Under the pieces are notes generated by a model that saw nothing but the letters and a program-made list of their open reading frames with translations, did not search any database and was not told where the DNA came from. From contig NZ_CP018937.1 in the NCBI RefSeq assembly GCF_002849695.1, positions 2,790,001 through 2,854,000 of the forward strand: 64,000 bases of DNA, read 5' to 3'. The translations under genes and the position numbers were made by a program. Source of the stretch: Bacteroides fragilis. GTDB taxonomy: Bacteria; Bacteroidota; Bacteroidia; Bacteroidales; Bacteroidaceae. Each line of letters begins with the position of its first letter. The first letter of the stretch is position 1. This document shows, piece after piece, positions 52,155 to 61,492 of this stretch.

Positions 52155-55073
52155 ATGAAAAACAACCCATATACCGGCCTTCTCTGTTGGTTGACCATAC
52201 TTCTGGCAGTCTGCTGCCTCCCGCTGAAAGCCGGCCATTACTACTATAAACAGATTTCCCTGAAGGAGGGACTCCCTTCTACCGTGCGATGTGTCTATAC
52301 CGAACCCAAAGGTTTCGTATGGATAGGCACCAATGCGGGATTGGGAAGGTTCGACGGAGAAAAGCTGAAGAAATATATCCACCGGAAAGAAGATGCGCAC
52401 TCGTTGCCACACAATTACATCCATCAGATCATTGAAGACAATCAACACAACATCTGGGTACTGACCGATGACGGAATAGCGCAGTATCGCAGGCAAAGCG
52501 ACGATTTTACAACTCCACAAGACGAACAGGGACATTCCATCCTCGCCTATTCCGCTTGCCTGACGGAACAGGGGGTGATCTTCGGCGGCCGCAACCGCAT
52601 CTATCGTTACGATTATGAAAACCGTTCCGTAAAACTTCTGCTGGACTTCAGTTCCGACCCTTACTTCGCCATCTCCGCCATCAGCCGATGGGACGAAGAG
52701 ACGCTGCTATGTTGCAGCCGGTGGCAAGGTCTCAGGTTGATCAATCTCCGTTCGGGAGAACGCCGTCTCCCTCCATTCGACTGTGGGAAAGAGATCATGG
52801 CACTCCTGATCGACTCGCACAACCGCATCTGGGTGGCCCCCTACAATGAAGGCTTGCGCTGCTTCAGTCCCGAAGGCAGATTGTTAGCCTCGTACACTAC
52901 CGCAAACTCCCGCCTTAGCAACAACGTGGTGCTTAGCATAGCCGAACGGGACTCGCACATCTGGGTAGGAACAGACGGAGGAGGTATCAATATCATACGT
53001 CCGGACAACCATCAGATCAGCGTTCTTGAACATATCCCCGGAGATAACTATTCACTTCCCGTCAACTCTATCCTATCGCTCTACAACGATACCTATAACA
53101 ACATGTGGGCCGGAAGCATTCGCAAGGGTTTGATCAATATCCGTGAAGTATCCATGAAGACCTATACCGATGTCTTTCCCGGAAGTAGCAAAGGGCTGAG
53201 TGATCCCGCCGTACTGAGTCTTTATCAGGACGAATCGGACGGACGGATCTGGATCGGTACAGACGGCGGAGGTATCAACAGTCTTGACCCCGACACGGAA
53301 GAGTTCCGTCACGACCGGTCTACCTGGGGAGACAAAGTAGTCTCTATCGCCGGTTTCACCCGGGAAACACTCTTACTCTCTGTCTTTTCAAAAGGATTGT
53401 TTGTTTACAACAAAGCGAATGGAGAACAACAGTTACTGACCATCGACCATCCCCGCCTCAAACAATATCTCTACTACAGCGGAATGGCGGTAAATGTCTA
53501 TCAGGACGAACCGGGCAGCGTCCTCTTGCTGGCAGGACATATTTACCGATACGACACCGGCTCGCAGAAAATACGCGTAGTGAATGAAGAAGAAGGTATG
53601 GAGATTGCCGGCAGCATGAATGCCATTGCCCACAACGAGCGTTTCACCTACCTCAACGACAGCCGTACCCTCTACGAACTGGACCGGACAAACAACTGTC
53701 TGAAAAGACTTTTCAGCTGTACGGGTGATACATTATTATATTCTGTTTCGATGGACGAGAAAGGTGATTTCTGGATTGGCAGCAACACCGGACTGGGACA
53801 GTATACGCCGTCGACCAACCGGTATCATCCGTTGCCAACTTCCCTGTTCGGTGAAGTGAGTTCGGTCATTTGCGATCATCGGGGAAAAGTATGGATCGGG
53901 GCAGACCACATGTTGTTTGCCTGGATGCTGCAATCCCGGAAGTTCATCCTTTTCGGCGAATCGGACGGAGTTATTCCGAATGAATATCTGGCAAAACCCC
54001 GGCTTGTCTCCGGCAAGGGAGAAGTTTATATGGGAGGCGCAAACGGACTGCTCTGCATCGATAACCGTTTTTCGACAGCTCCATCCGACTTTCCGGAAGT
54101 GGAACTGACCGACGTATACATAAACGGTGAGCCGGCCATTAACCAGATAACAGGACAGCCGGAGAAACTGACCCTCCCGCAGGACAGCCGGACCATAACC
54201 TTACGCATAATGTCCCACGAACAAGATATTTTCCGTAAAAAAAGATACCGTTATCAGATAGAAGGATTGAACGACGAACCGATTGAATCGTACGATCCGG
54301 AACTGATTATCCGTTCACTTCCGGCAGGCAAATATCGGATATTGGCCGCATGCAGTACCAAGAATGGCGACTGGACTCCCTTCCGTCCTATCCTGTCACT
54401 CACCATACTACCTCCCTGGTACCGGAGCGGATGGTTCATCATCTGTGTATTGCTTATTGCATCGGGTGTCATTGCTGCCGTCATTCTCACCATTCTGCGC
54501 CGCAGGCAAAACCGGTTGAAATGGGAACTAAAAGAGCGGGAGTTACAGGAATATGAAGAAAAAATCCGATTCCTGGTCAATGTCAGCAACGAACTCCTCC
54601 CCTCGTTCACCGAGACGGGTGAAAGAGAACTGCAAATCGTAGAGCTGATACGAAACCGGCTCCGTAATGGAGAGAAAAGTAAAACGGACACCGACATTAA
54701 AAATATACCCAAAGAGGAAAAGAGCGAACTCAGCCAACCAGACGAGACTTTCCTACGAAAACTGAACCGGCTAATCACCGACCACTTGGACAGTCCCGAA
54801 CTGGACGTCACCTTCCTCTGTACGGAAATGGGATTGAGCCGTGCTTCACTCTACAACAAGTTAAAGGCCATGACCAACATGGGCGCCAACGATTACATCA
54901 ATAAATTCCGCATGGAAAAGGCCATCCAACTGATCTCAACCACCGATCTCACCTTTACAGAGATAGCGGAAAAAATAGGATTTACAACATCCCGTTATTT
55001 CAGTACTTCATTCAAGCAATATACAGGAGAGACACCGACTCAGTATAAAGAGAAAATAAGGAAAAAGCAATAG
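52155..55073 (+). CDS. membrane-anchored AraC regulator with two-component propeller sensor (no kinase)
   Basis: 972 residues. Signal peptide about 1-25; periplasmic double-propeller sensor about 28-680 with many Reg_prop repeats (GFVWIGTNAGLGRFDG, HIWVGTDGGGINIIRP, RIWIGTDGGGINSLDP); Y_Y_Y domain about 690-755; membrane helix about 760-782; a coiled coil (about 785-840); then directly an AraC-type double helix-turn-helix about 865-965 (LCTEMGLSRASLYNKLKAM, IAEKIGFTTSRYFSTSFKQY). HisKA, HATPase and receiver domains of hybrid two-component systems are absent. It probably senses a periplasmic glycan fragment and controls the adjacent sulfatase and GH20 genes directly from the membrane. Confidence 0.9.
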   Translation: MKNNPYTGLLCWLTILLAVCCLPLKAGHYYYKQISLKEGLPSTVRCVYTEPKGFVWIGTNAGLGRFDGEKLKKYIHRKEDAHSLPHNYIHQIIEDNQHNIWVLTDDGIAQYRRQSDDFTTPQDEQGHSILAYSACLTEQGVIFGGRNRIYRYDYENRSVKLLLDFSSDPYFAISAISRWDEETLLCCSRWQGLRLINLRSGERRLPPFDCGKEIMALLIDSHNRIWVAPYNEGLRCFSPEGRLLASYTTANSRLSNNVVLSIAERDSHIWVGTDGGGINIIRPDNHQISVLEHIPGDNYSLPVNSILSLYNDTYNNMWAGSIRKGLINIREVSMKTYTDVFPGSSKGLSDPAVLSLYQDESDGRIWIGTDGGGINSLDPDTEEFRHDRSTWGDKVVSIAGFTRETLLLSVFSKGLFVYNKANGEQQLLTIDHPRLKQYLYYSGMAVNVYQDEPGSVLLLAGHIYRYDTGSQKIRVVNEEEGMEIAGSMNAIAHNERFTYLNDSRTLYELDRTNNCLKRLFSCTGDTLLYSVSMDEKGDFWIGSNTGLGQYTPSTNRYHPLPTSLFGEVSSVICDHRGKVWIGADHMLFAWMLQSRKFILFGESDGVIPNEYLAKPRLVSGKGEVYMGGANGLLCIDNRFSTAPSDFPEVELTDVYINGEPAINQITGQPEKLTLPQDSRTITLRIMSHEQDIFRKKRYRYQIEGLNDEPIESYDPELIIRSLPAGKYRILAACSTKNGDWTPFRPILSLTILPPWYRSGWFIICVLLIASGVIAAVILTILRRRQNRLKWELKERELQEYEEKIRFLVNVSNELLPSFTETGERELQIVELIRNRLRNGEKSKTDTDIKNIPKEEKSELSQPDETFLRKLNRLITDHLDSPELDVTFLCTEMGLSRASLYNKLKAMTNMGANDYINKFRMEKAIQLISTTDLTFTEIAEKIGFTTSRYFSTSFKQYTGETPTQYKEKIRKKQ

Positions 55074-55155
55074 GGTGTAGCCATCCGATGCATAGGGTAT
55101 AACCATCCGGAGTACATGGCTACACCCTATGCCTCGGATAGCTACACCCTTTCGG
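55071..55155. repeat. cluster of four GGGTGTAGCCATCCG-type units, partly inverted
   Basis: TAGGGTGTAGCCAT (55071-55084) is perfectly inverted as ATGGCTACACCCTA (55116-55129). A third unit, ATAGGGTATAACCATCCG, lies between them, and a fourth inverted unit, GCTACACCCTTTCGG, follows. It starts at the regulator's stop codon and lies between convergent genes. Confidence 0.65.
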
Positions 55156-55251
55156 ACCCAGCATATTTCTTATCCGAATATAACTTCACTGAATAAAAAA
55201 TGGAGTACGACACAGCCATACCCCATTCTCCATTCTAACAATCAAACTCAA

Positions 55252-56304
55252 TCAAGCAATGGTGACAGATGCATCCAGATATACATCCTGGATGGCATTG
55301 AGCAATTCCACCCCCTCTTTCATCGGTTTCTGGAAAGCTTTACGTCCGCTGATCAACCCCATACCACCGGCACGTTTATTCACTACCGCCGTAACAACAG
55401 CGTCTTTCAGGTCGGAAGCTCCATGTGATTCGCCACCGGAATTAATCAAACCGACACGTCCCATATATCCGTTGGCTACCTGATAACGGCAAAGATCAAT
55501 CGGGTGATCGGTAGTCAGTTCGGTATACATTCTTTCGTCTGTCTTTCCAAAATGAATTGCTTTGAAGCCACCGTTATTAGTAGGCAACTTCTGCTTCACA
55601 ATATCCGCTTTAATGGTAACTCCAAGACGGTCTGCCTGCCCGGTTAGGTCAGCGGCAGCATGATAGTCTACCCCGTCTTTCTTAAAATCATTGTTGCGCA
55701 GATAACACCACAAGATAGTGGCCATGCCCAATTCATGCGCATAGTCAAAAGCCTCGGCAATCTCTACCAACTGACGACGGCTTTGCTCGGAACCGAAATA
55801 GATAGTAGCTCCCACAGCCACCGCTCCCATCTCCCATGCCTCCTTGACGGTGCCAAACAACACCTGATCATACGAATTGGGATAAGACAGCAGTTCATTA
55901 TGGTTCAGTTTCACTACAAACGGAATTTTGTGAGCATACTTACGGGCAACAGCCCCCAAAATACCGAAAGTAGAAGCAACGGCATTACATCCGCCTTCAA
56001 TGGCCAGTTTTACAATATTTTCCGGGTCGAAATAGATGGGATTCGGAGCGAACGAAGCTCCGGCTGTATGCTCAATATCCTGGTCGACAGGAAGAATGGA
56101 CACATATCCCGTATTTGCCAGACGACCATGTCCCAGCAAAGTCTGCAAGCTGCGTAAGGTCTGTATGTTACGGTCCGAGTCGATCCATATCTTATCGATC
56201 GTATCCGGTGACGGCACGTGAATCAGTGATTTATCAATGGTTTTACAAGTGTGGTTCAGGTAGTATTCAGCCTGATTACCCAATAGTTCTATAATTTTAT
56301 TCAT
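55252..56304 (-). CDS. fbaB: class I fructose-bisphosphate aldolase (FbaB type)
   Basis: 350 residues, the archaeal/DhnA-like class I aldolase form. Features: [20 protein letters not shown] (substrate-site Asp), [32 protein letters not shown], and the Schiff-base Lys region [14 protein letters not shown], with [15 protein letters not shown] for phosphate binding. It splits fructose-1,6-bisphosphate into dihydroxyacetone phosphate and glyceraldehyde-3-phosphate without a metal. It lies after gpmA in the same direction, separated by palindrome copy 7, making a glycolytic pair. Confidence 0.93.
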   Translation of the reverse strand: MNKIIELLGNQAEYYLNHTCKTIDKSLIHVPSPDTIDKIWIDSDRNIQTLRSLQTLLGHGRLANTGYVSILPVDQDIEHTAGASFAPNPIYFDPENIVKLAIEGGCNAVASTFGILGAVARKYAHKIPFVVKLNHNELLSYPNSYDQVLFGTVKEAWEMGAVAVGATIYFGSEQSRRQLVEIAEAFDYAHELGMATILWCYLRNNDFKKDGVDYHAAADLTGQADRLGVTIKADIVKQKLPTNNGGFKAIHFGKTDERMYTELTTDHPIDLCRYQVANGYMGRVGLINSGGESHGASDLKDAVVTAVVNKRAGGMGLISGRKAFQKPMKEGVELLNAIQDVYLDASVTIA

Positions 56305-56325
56305 AATTGTAATGGTTTTGAGTTT

Positions 56326-56431
56326 TATTCACCACGGAGGACACAGAGAACACAGAGAATATCTTTCTCTTAAACATCTTAATAAACAAGAGATTAAAAC
56401 TCTGTGTCCTCCGTGTACTCTGTGGTGAATA
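56326..56431. repeat. extragenic palindrome copy 7
   Basis: TATTCACCACGGAGGACAC at the left and GTGTACTCTGTGGTGAATA at the right, with internal repeats of ACACAGAG. It is the largest copy, between gpmA and the aldolase gene. Confidence 0.88.
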
Positions 56432-56471
56432 ATATTCATTTTTATTCCGTAATGAGGGGTTTCCTCTCCTC

Positions 56472-57218
56472 TTATTTTTTCTTTCCCTGGTTGGCAACCG
56501 CTTCCATCAACTTACGGATTTCTTCGGGATCACCCAGGAAATAGTCTTTTTCCAGATTCAGTTCGTCACTGAACTCAAATACGTAAGGGACGGCAGTCGG
56601 CAGATTCAGTTTCACGATCTCTTCATCGGAGATGTGCTTCAAGTGCTTGATAATGCCCCGCAAACTGTTGCCGTGGGCAACCACCAGAATTTCATCAGCG
56701 GTTTTCAGATTCGGGAAAATGATACATTTCCAATAAGGCATGATGCGGTCGATGGTATCTTTCAAAGATTCCGTCCGGGGAAGTTCTGCATCGGGCACTT
56801 CCCGATAGCGGTTCTCAAAACGTGGATTTCTCGGATCGTCTTCCGACAGGGCATTGGGAGCTATATCATAACTCCTGCGCCAGATAAGTACCTGTTCGTC
56901 ACCGTATTTGGCAGCCGTCTCGCTTTTATTCAATCCTTGCAGATCGCCATAATGCTTCTCGTTCAGACGCCAACTCTTCTCCACCGGAATCCAGTCCTGA
57001 TCCATCCGGTCGAGTACGCAATTCAGCGTTTTCACCGCTCGTTTAAGGTATGACGTATAAGCTTTATCGAAGTTAAATCCATTCTCTTTCAGTAGTTCGC
57101 CTGCTTTACAAGCTTCGGCAATTCCTTTTTCTGTCAGATCGACATCTGTCCAACCGGTAAAACGGTTCTCTTTGTTCCATGCACTTTCTCCATGACGGAG
57201 CAATACAATCTTTTTCAT
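56472..57218 (-). CDS. gpmA: 2,3-bisphosphoglycerate-dependent phosphoglycerate mutase
   Basis: 248 residues, typical of dPGM. Catalytic [21 protein letters not shown] with the phosphorylated His at residue 9, then [27 protein letters not shown], the DDPRNPR-type loop, and [15 protein letters not shown] with the second active-site His. It interconverts 3- and 2-phosphoglycerate in glycolysis. It is transcribed leftward with the class I aldolase 167 nt downstream; a palindrome in the gap may modulate their ratio. Confidence 0.96.
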   Translation of the reverse strand: MKKIVLLRHGESAWNKENRFTGWTDVDLTEKGIAEACKAGELLKENGFNFDKAYTSYLKRAVKTLNCVLDRMDQDWIPVEKSWRLNEKHYGDLQGLNKSETAAKYGDEQVLIWRRSYDIAPNALSEDDPRNPRFENRYREVPDAELPRTESLKDTIDRIMPYWKCIIFPNLKTADEILVVAHGNSLRGIIKHLKHISDEEIVKLNLPTAVPYVFEFSDELNLEKDYFLGDPEEIRKLMEAVANQGKKK

Positions 57219-57321
57219 TCAACTCTCCTTTCTTTAGGTGTTTACTATAGAACATTTGTACTGAGTACAAAGTTCACGAAACTTTTTCTAAATATCTATG
57301 CTGAAGTATGCTGAGAAAAGT

Positions 57322-57329
57322 TACCTTTG
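57322..57329 (+). promoter_or_regulatory. promoter -7 box of the beta-helix/PDZ gene
   Basis: TACCTTTG, 45 nt upstream of the ATG at 57375; no clear -33 box. Confidence 0.5.
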
Positions 57330-57374
57330 TGCACTGTAAGTAACCTTTTTATTTAATTCCTAAATGAACAACAC

Positions 57375-59717
57375 ATGAGAAAGCTCTTTTTTCCATTACT
57401 ACTATTCGTATCCGGTCTGCTATCCGCCCAAACAGAGATAACACTCTATGTATCACCTTCGGGCAGCGACCATCATCCCGGAACAGCGGCAAAGCCGATG
57501 GCTACTTTAGAATATGCCTGGAAAAAGGCCTCACGGCAGGCCGGCCGGCGTTCCATCACCATCTACTGCGAAGGCACCAACTACCTGTCCACTCCGATTC
57601 TTATCACAAACGAGACTTCGGGCACACCCGAACATCCGGTCCGTTTTTCTTCGTATCCCGGACAAAAGGCGGTCATCAGTGGTTCGCGTATACTCCGGAA
57701 CCTGTGTTGGAAAGAGTATAAAAACGGTATCATGCAGGCCCAAGTGGAAGAAGAACTGATCCCCGACCAGCTCTTTGTGAACGGAAAAAAACAGATATCG
57801 GCACGGTATCCGAATTTTGATCCGAATATACGCATCTTCAACGGATATGCAGCTGACGCCTGCTCGCCCGAACGTGTGAAAAACTGGAGCAACCCCGCGG
57901 GAGGTTATCTGCACGCCATGCACAGCAGAGAATGGGGAGGCTACCAATACAGCATCGAAGGCAAAGACGCCAAGGGCGAACTGATACTGAAAGGCGGATT
58001 TCAGAACAACCGCCAGATGGGTATGCACGACACTTACCGCATGGTAGAAAACATCTTTGAAGAGTTGGATGCCGAAGGGGAATGGTATTTTGATAAAGAA
58101 ACCCATACACTCTATTTCTATCCGCCACGAGAACTCAATCTGCAAACCGCCTTGTTCGAAGTGCCGCAGGCAGAAAGTCTCTTCGTCCTGAAAGGGAAAC
58201 CCGGAAGTCCGGTCCGTCACGTATCCGTAGACCATTTGGAACTGACACAAACCCTGCGCACCTTTATGAAGACCGACGAACCCCTATTGCGCAGTGACTG
58301 GAAAATCTACCGGGGAGGAGCCCTGATGATTGAAAACGCCGAAGAGTGCTCCGTGACCGGATGTTGCCTGTACGACGTAGGAGGCAATGCCATCTTCTTC
58401 TCCAACTATAACCGCAACCACCGTGTCAGCCAAAATCACATCACCCGTGTAGGAGCCAGTGCCGTTTGCTTTGTCGGCTCTCCGGATGCTGTCCGCTCTC
58501 CCCTGTTCGAGTACGGAAAGTCGCAAACCTGGGAGGAGATGGATAAAGGTACAGGCCCCCTCACCCCCAACTATCCCTCAGACTGCCTGGTGGACGACAA
58601 TCTGATTCACTCGATCGGAGAGACAGAAAAGCAGGGAGCCGGTATCCAGCTATCTATGTCCGCACGAATCACTATCCGCAACAACAGCATTTACGATCTG
58701 CCCCGTGCCGGTATCAACGTCAGTGAAGGTACCTGGGGAGGACATATGATAGAAGGAAACGATGTGTTCGACACCGTACTCGAGACAGGCGACCACGGTT
58801 CCTTCAACTCCTGGGGACGCGACCGCTATTGGCATCCCGACCGGAATGTGATGGATGAGTTCGCAAAAGAACATCCTCAAATGGTATTTCGGGACGCTAC
58901 CGAAACGACTGTCATCCGCAACAACCGCTGGAGGTGCGACCATGGATGGGACATCGATCTGGACGACGGTTCTTCCAACTATCACATCTACAACAACCTC
59001 TGCCTACACGGAGGATTGAAATTGCGCGAAGGCTTCGCGCGAACGGTGGAAAACAACATTATGGTCAACAACACATTCCATCCGCACGTTTGGTTTGCAA
59101 ACTCTCAAGACATTTTCCGTCACAACATCGTCACGACTCCCTATCGCCCCATTCAGGTAAAAGAATGGGGAAAGGAAACAGACACTAACTTTTTTGTCAC
59201 CGAGCAAGGACTGGAGCAGGCGCAAAACAGAGGAACGGACCTCCATTCACTTTACGGTGATCCGCTCTTCATTGCTCCTGAAAAAGGAGACTACCGGGTA
59301 AAAGAAAATTCGCCTGCCTTGAAGACGGGTTTCCGGAATTTCGATATGGAGCACTTCGGCGTACAATGCCCACACCTGAAAGCTTTGGCGGCTACTCCGG
59401 AATTGCCGGTTTTCAAAATTCCGGAAGAAAAACCAGAGACAGTACAGACGTATTCGTGGAAGGGGTTAACCTTGAAAGAGGTGTCGACCGAAGGAGAACG
59501 TTCGGCCACGGGACTCGACAAAATACGAGGTATACTGGTAGTGAAGATCGAAAAGGGAATAACCGCCCTGCAAGCCAATGACGTGATTCTGAGCATTAAC
59601 GGCAAACCAATGAATAACCGGACGGATATAGAAACCGAGACCCGGAAGTCACCCGAAGGCAGCAAGTTCCGGATCATCTTCTTCCGAAATCAGAAAGAAA
59701 ATGAGGTAACGATGTAA
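57375..59717 (+). CDS. secreted right-handed parallel beta-helix protein with C-terminal PDZ domain
   Basis: 780 residues, signal peptide 1-18 (GLLSAQ). An N-terminal TLYVSPSGSDHHPGTAAKPM motif is typical of pectate-lyase-like beta-helix carbohydrate enzymes. The helix spans about 20-660, with rungs such as SARITIRNNSIYDLPRAGIN and SNYHIYNNLCLHGGLKLREG. A PDZ-like domain follows at about 685-775 (GILVVKIEKGITALQANDVI, LSINGKPMN). The plan resembles beta-helix glycoside hydrolases (for example the GH141 type) but I cannot assign a family. A PDZ domain on such an enzyme is uncommon. Its neighbourhood suggests a host-glycan substrate. Solitary rightward gene. Confidence 0.85.
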   Translation: MRKLFFPLLLFVSGLLSAQTEITLYVSPSGSDHHPGTAAKPMATLEYAWKKASRQAGRRSITIYCEGTNYLSTPILITNETSGTPEHPVRFSSYPGQKAVISGSRILRNLCWKEYKNGIMQAQVEEELIPDQLFVNGKKQISARYPNFDPNIRIFNGYAADACSPERVKNWSNPAGGYLHAMHSREWGGYQYSIEGKDAKGELILKGGFQNNRQMGMHDTYRMVENIFEELDAEGEWYFDKETHTLYFYPPRELNLQTALFEVPQAESLFVLKGKPGSPVRHVSVDHLELTQTLRTFMKTDEPLLRSDWKIYRGGALMIENAEECSVTGCCLYDVGGNAIFFSNYNRNHRVSQNHITRVGASAVCFVGSPDAVRSPLFEYGKSQTWEEMDKGTGPLTPNYPSDCLVDDNLIHSIGETEKQGAGIQLSMSARITIRNNSIYDLPRAGINVSEGTWGGHMIEGNDVFDTVLETGDHGSFNSWGRDRYWHPDRNVMDEFAKEHPQMVFRDATETTVIRNNRWRCDHGWDIDLDDGSSNYHIYNNLCLHGGLKLREGFARTVENNIMVNNTFHPHVWFANSQDIFRHNIVTTPYRPIQVKEWGKETDTNFFVTEQGLEQAQNRGTDLHSLYGDPLFIAPEKGDYRVKENSPALKTGFRNFDMEHFGVQCPHLKALAATPELPVFKIPEEKPETVQTYSWKGLTLKEVSTEGERSATGLDKIRGILVVKIEKGITALQANDVILSINGKPMNNRTDIETETRKSPEGSKFRIIFFRNQKENEVTM

Positions 59718-59787
59718 AGCAAGATACGGCTAAGGGCATCAGTGGAGCCCGTTTCGGCGAAGGACACCCATCACGCATACGGGCATG

Positions 59788-59828
59788 CCTGCCTTTTAAA
59801 CCAAAGGACCATAGGTTTGAAAGGCAGG
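59788..59828. terminator. hairpin between convergent genes
   Basis: CCTGCCTTTTAAACC (59788-59802) with GGTTTGAAAGGCAGG (59814-59828), 15-bp stem with one mismatched pair and an 11-nt loop. It lies in the 219-nt gap between the beta-helix gene and the convergent double ABC gene; nothing else is visible there. Confidence 0.6.
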
Positions 59829-59936
59829 AGGCGTTGGTTTAAAATATAACAGAGTGTATATCACCATGCGCCACAGGGAAAGATTAATCCACTGATAAAC
59901 AACATAACCCAAAACAGGCGTTGCCGCCCGTCACGC

Positions 59937-61391
59937 TCAACGATTTCTCTTTAGAAAAAGGCGATCGGTAATGACAGAGGGCAGTTCCGACTCATAATGG
60001 GTTACCATAATCATCGTTTTATCTTCACGGCAGCAGAAGGCCTCGATGATCTTTTTCACCCGCCGGCGATTGTACGTATCGAGTCCGTGCAGCGGTTCGT
60101 CCAGAATAAGTAATTCCGGATCTTTCACGAAAGCACGGGCCAGCAATGCCAAGCGCTGTTCACCACTCGAGAGTTGAAGAAAAGGTCTGTCTTTCAGAGC
60201 GGCAATGCCAAACACATCCATCCACCACTCGCAGGTGGCCATCTGGCTTTCCTGTGGACGCTTATACAAGCCGATGCTGTCATGCAACCCGGAAGCTACA
60301 ATCTCAATGGCCGGCAGATTCTTAAGATAGGCACGGTGCATTTCGGGACTGACGTAACCGATATGCTTTTTTATCTCCCAAATGCTTTCACCTGTACCCC
60401 GCTTGCGTCCGAAAAGGCTGATGTCACAAGCATACGACTGAGGATTATCCGCACAAACCAAACTAAGCAACGTAGATTTACCGGCACCGTTTTCTCCGCT
60501 CAATGCCCACTTCTCGCCCCGACGGACAGTCCAGTCGAGTTCTTTCAGGATGGTACGGTCATCATAACGGATGCTGACCTTATTTAATTTTACCACCTCC
60601 CCGGAATCATAGTTGGTTCCGTCATAAGGCAATCCGGCTATACGTTGTTGCAATGCGTCCAGAGTCACGGGTACATCGGTCACACGGAATGCAGTCAGGT
60701 AAGTCCCTCGTTCCATTTTCGGAAGCACAGTCAAGTCTTCTACCGGAATCACATGGGTAATGAACGAAGGAATATCATCGAGCATCGAAAGCACAAGGAT
60801 GATTTGCACAGACGACAGCCGGGTGAGGCGTTCGAGCAGGGAGAAAAGCAGTTCACGGGTCGGTGCATCCAAACCAATAAAAGGATTGTCCATTATCAGT
60901 ACCCGGGGGGCAGTCAGCAAAGTTTTAGTCAGCTGAAATTTGCGCAACTCCCCACTGGAAAGGAGAATGATCTTCTTGTCCAACAACGGCTCGATGCGGA
61001 AGAGTTCAAACAATTCCTCTTTCAGCCGTTCATCTTTGATTTCCCCCAGCATCTCCCGCACGGAGGGGGCATCTTCCTGATCGTGGGCATTCCAGCGTTG
61101 CTGATAATAATAGTTAGCATCTGCTGCACCGTATGTATCACGAAAAGCAATGTATTTCACGTTATCATATACTGTCTGAGTAGAAGAAGGAGAAAAATCG
61201 TATTTCACCGTACCTTCACGCAAGGGATATTTACCCAGAAGCGTATCTACAAACAAACTCTTCCCTCCGCCGTTGGGACCTACGATAGCGATGTGTTCGC
61301 CGGCAGCGATTTGTGCTGTGGCAGGTTGTGCCAAACGTACAAGCGGGTTGCGTGCTACGCCACCCGCTATACTGAATGTGTATTGTTCCAT
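59937..61391 (-). CDS. double ABC ATPase (ModF-like), soluble
   Basis: 484 residues with two fused ABC ATPase domains and no membrane segments. Domain 1: Walker A AIVGPNGGGKSLFV (about 35), signature LSSGELRKFQLT, Walker B RVLIMDNPFIGLD, where Asn replaces the catalytic Glu. Domain 2: Walker A ALSGENGAGKSTLL (about 295), signature LSSGEQRLALLA, Walker B LLILDEPLHGLD, intact. The pattern fits ModF/PhrA-type double ATPases of unclear function. One canonical and one degenerate site suggests asymmetric hydrolysis. A CAAAAGTA box (reverse TACTTTTG) lies at 61417-61424. Confidence 0.88.
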   Translation of the reverse strand: MEQYTFSIAGGVARNPLVRLAQPATAQIAAGEHIAIVGPNGGGKSLFVDTLLGKYPLREGTVKYDFSPSSTQTVYDNVKYIAFRDTYGAADANYYYQQRWNAHDQEDAPSVREMLGEIKDERLKEELFELFRIEPLLDKKIILLSSGELRKFQLTKTLLTAPRVLIMDNPFIGLDAPTRELLFSLLERLTRLSSVQIILVLSMLDDIPSFITHVIPVEDLTVLPKMERGTYLTAFRVTDVPVTLDALQQRIAGLPYDGTNYDSGEVVKLNKVSIRYDDRTILKELDWTVRRGEKWALSGENGAGKSTLLSLVCADNPQSYACDISLFGRKRGTGESIWEIKKHIGYVSPEMHRAYLKNLPAIEIVASGLHDSIGLYKRPQESQMATCEWWMDVFGIAALKDRPFLQLSSGEQRLALLARAFVKDPELLILDEPLHGLDTYNRRRVKKIIEAFCCREDKTMIMVTHYESELPSVITDRLFLKRNR

Positions 61392-61416
61392 TATCCTATT
61401 TCATTATTAGGCGGAG

Positions 61417-61424
61417 CAAAAGTA
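61417..61424 (-). promoter_or_regulatory. promoter -7 box of the double ABC gene
   Basis: TACTTTTG on the reverse strand, 25 nt before the start at 61391. Confidence 0.55.
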
Positions 61425-61492
61425 TATCAAAATCCGCACAAAGAGACAGAATAAGAGTAAAAAAAATCGTAGTATTGGGCAATCGTAGCCGG

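Noticed and set aside
60645..61454. 269-codon frame antisense to the double ABC ATPase
   Set aside because: Overlaps Walker A and signature coding; no protein-like features of its own.
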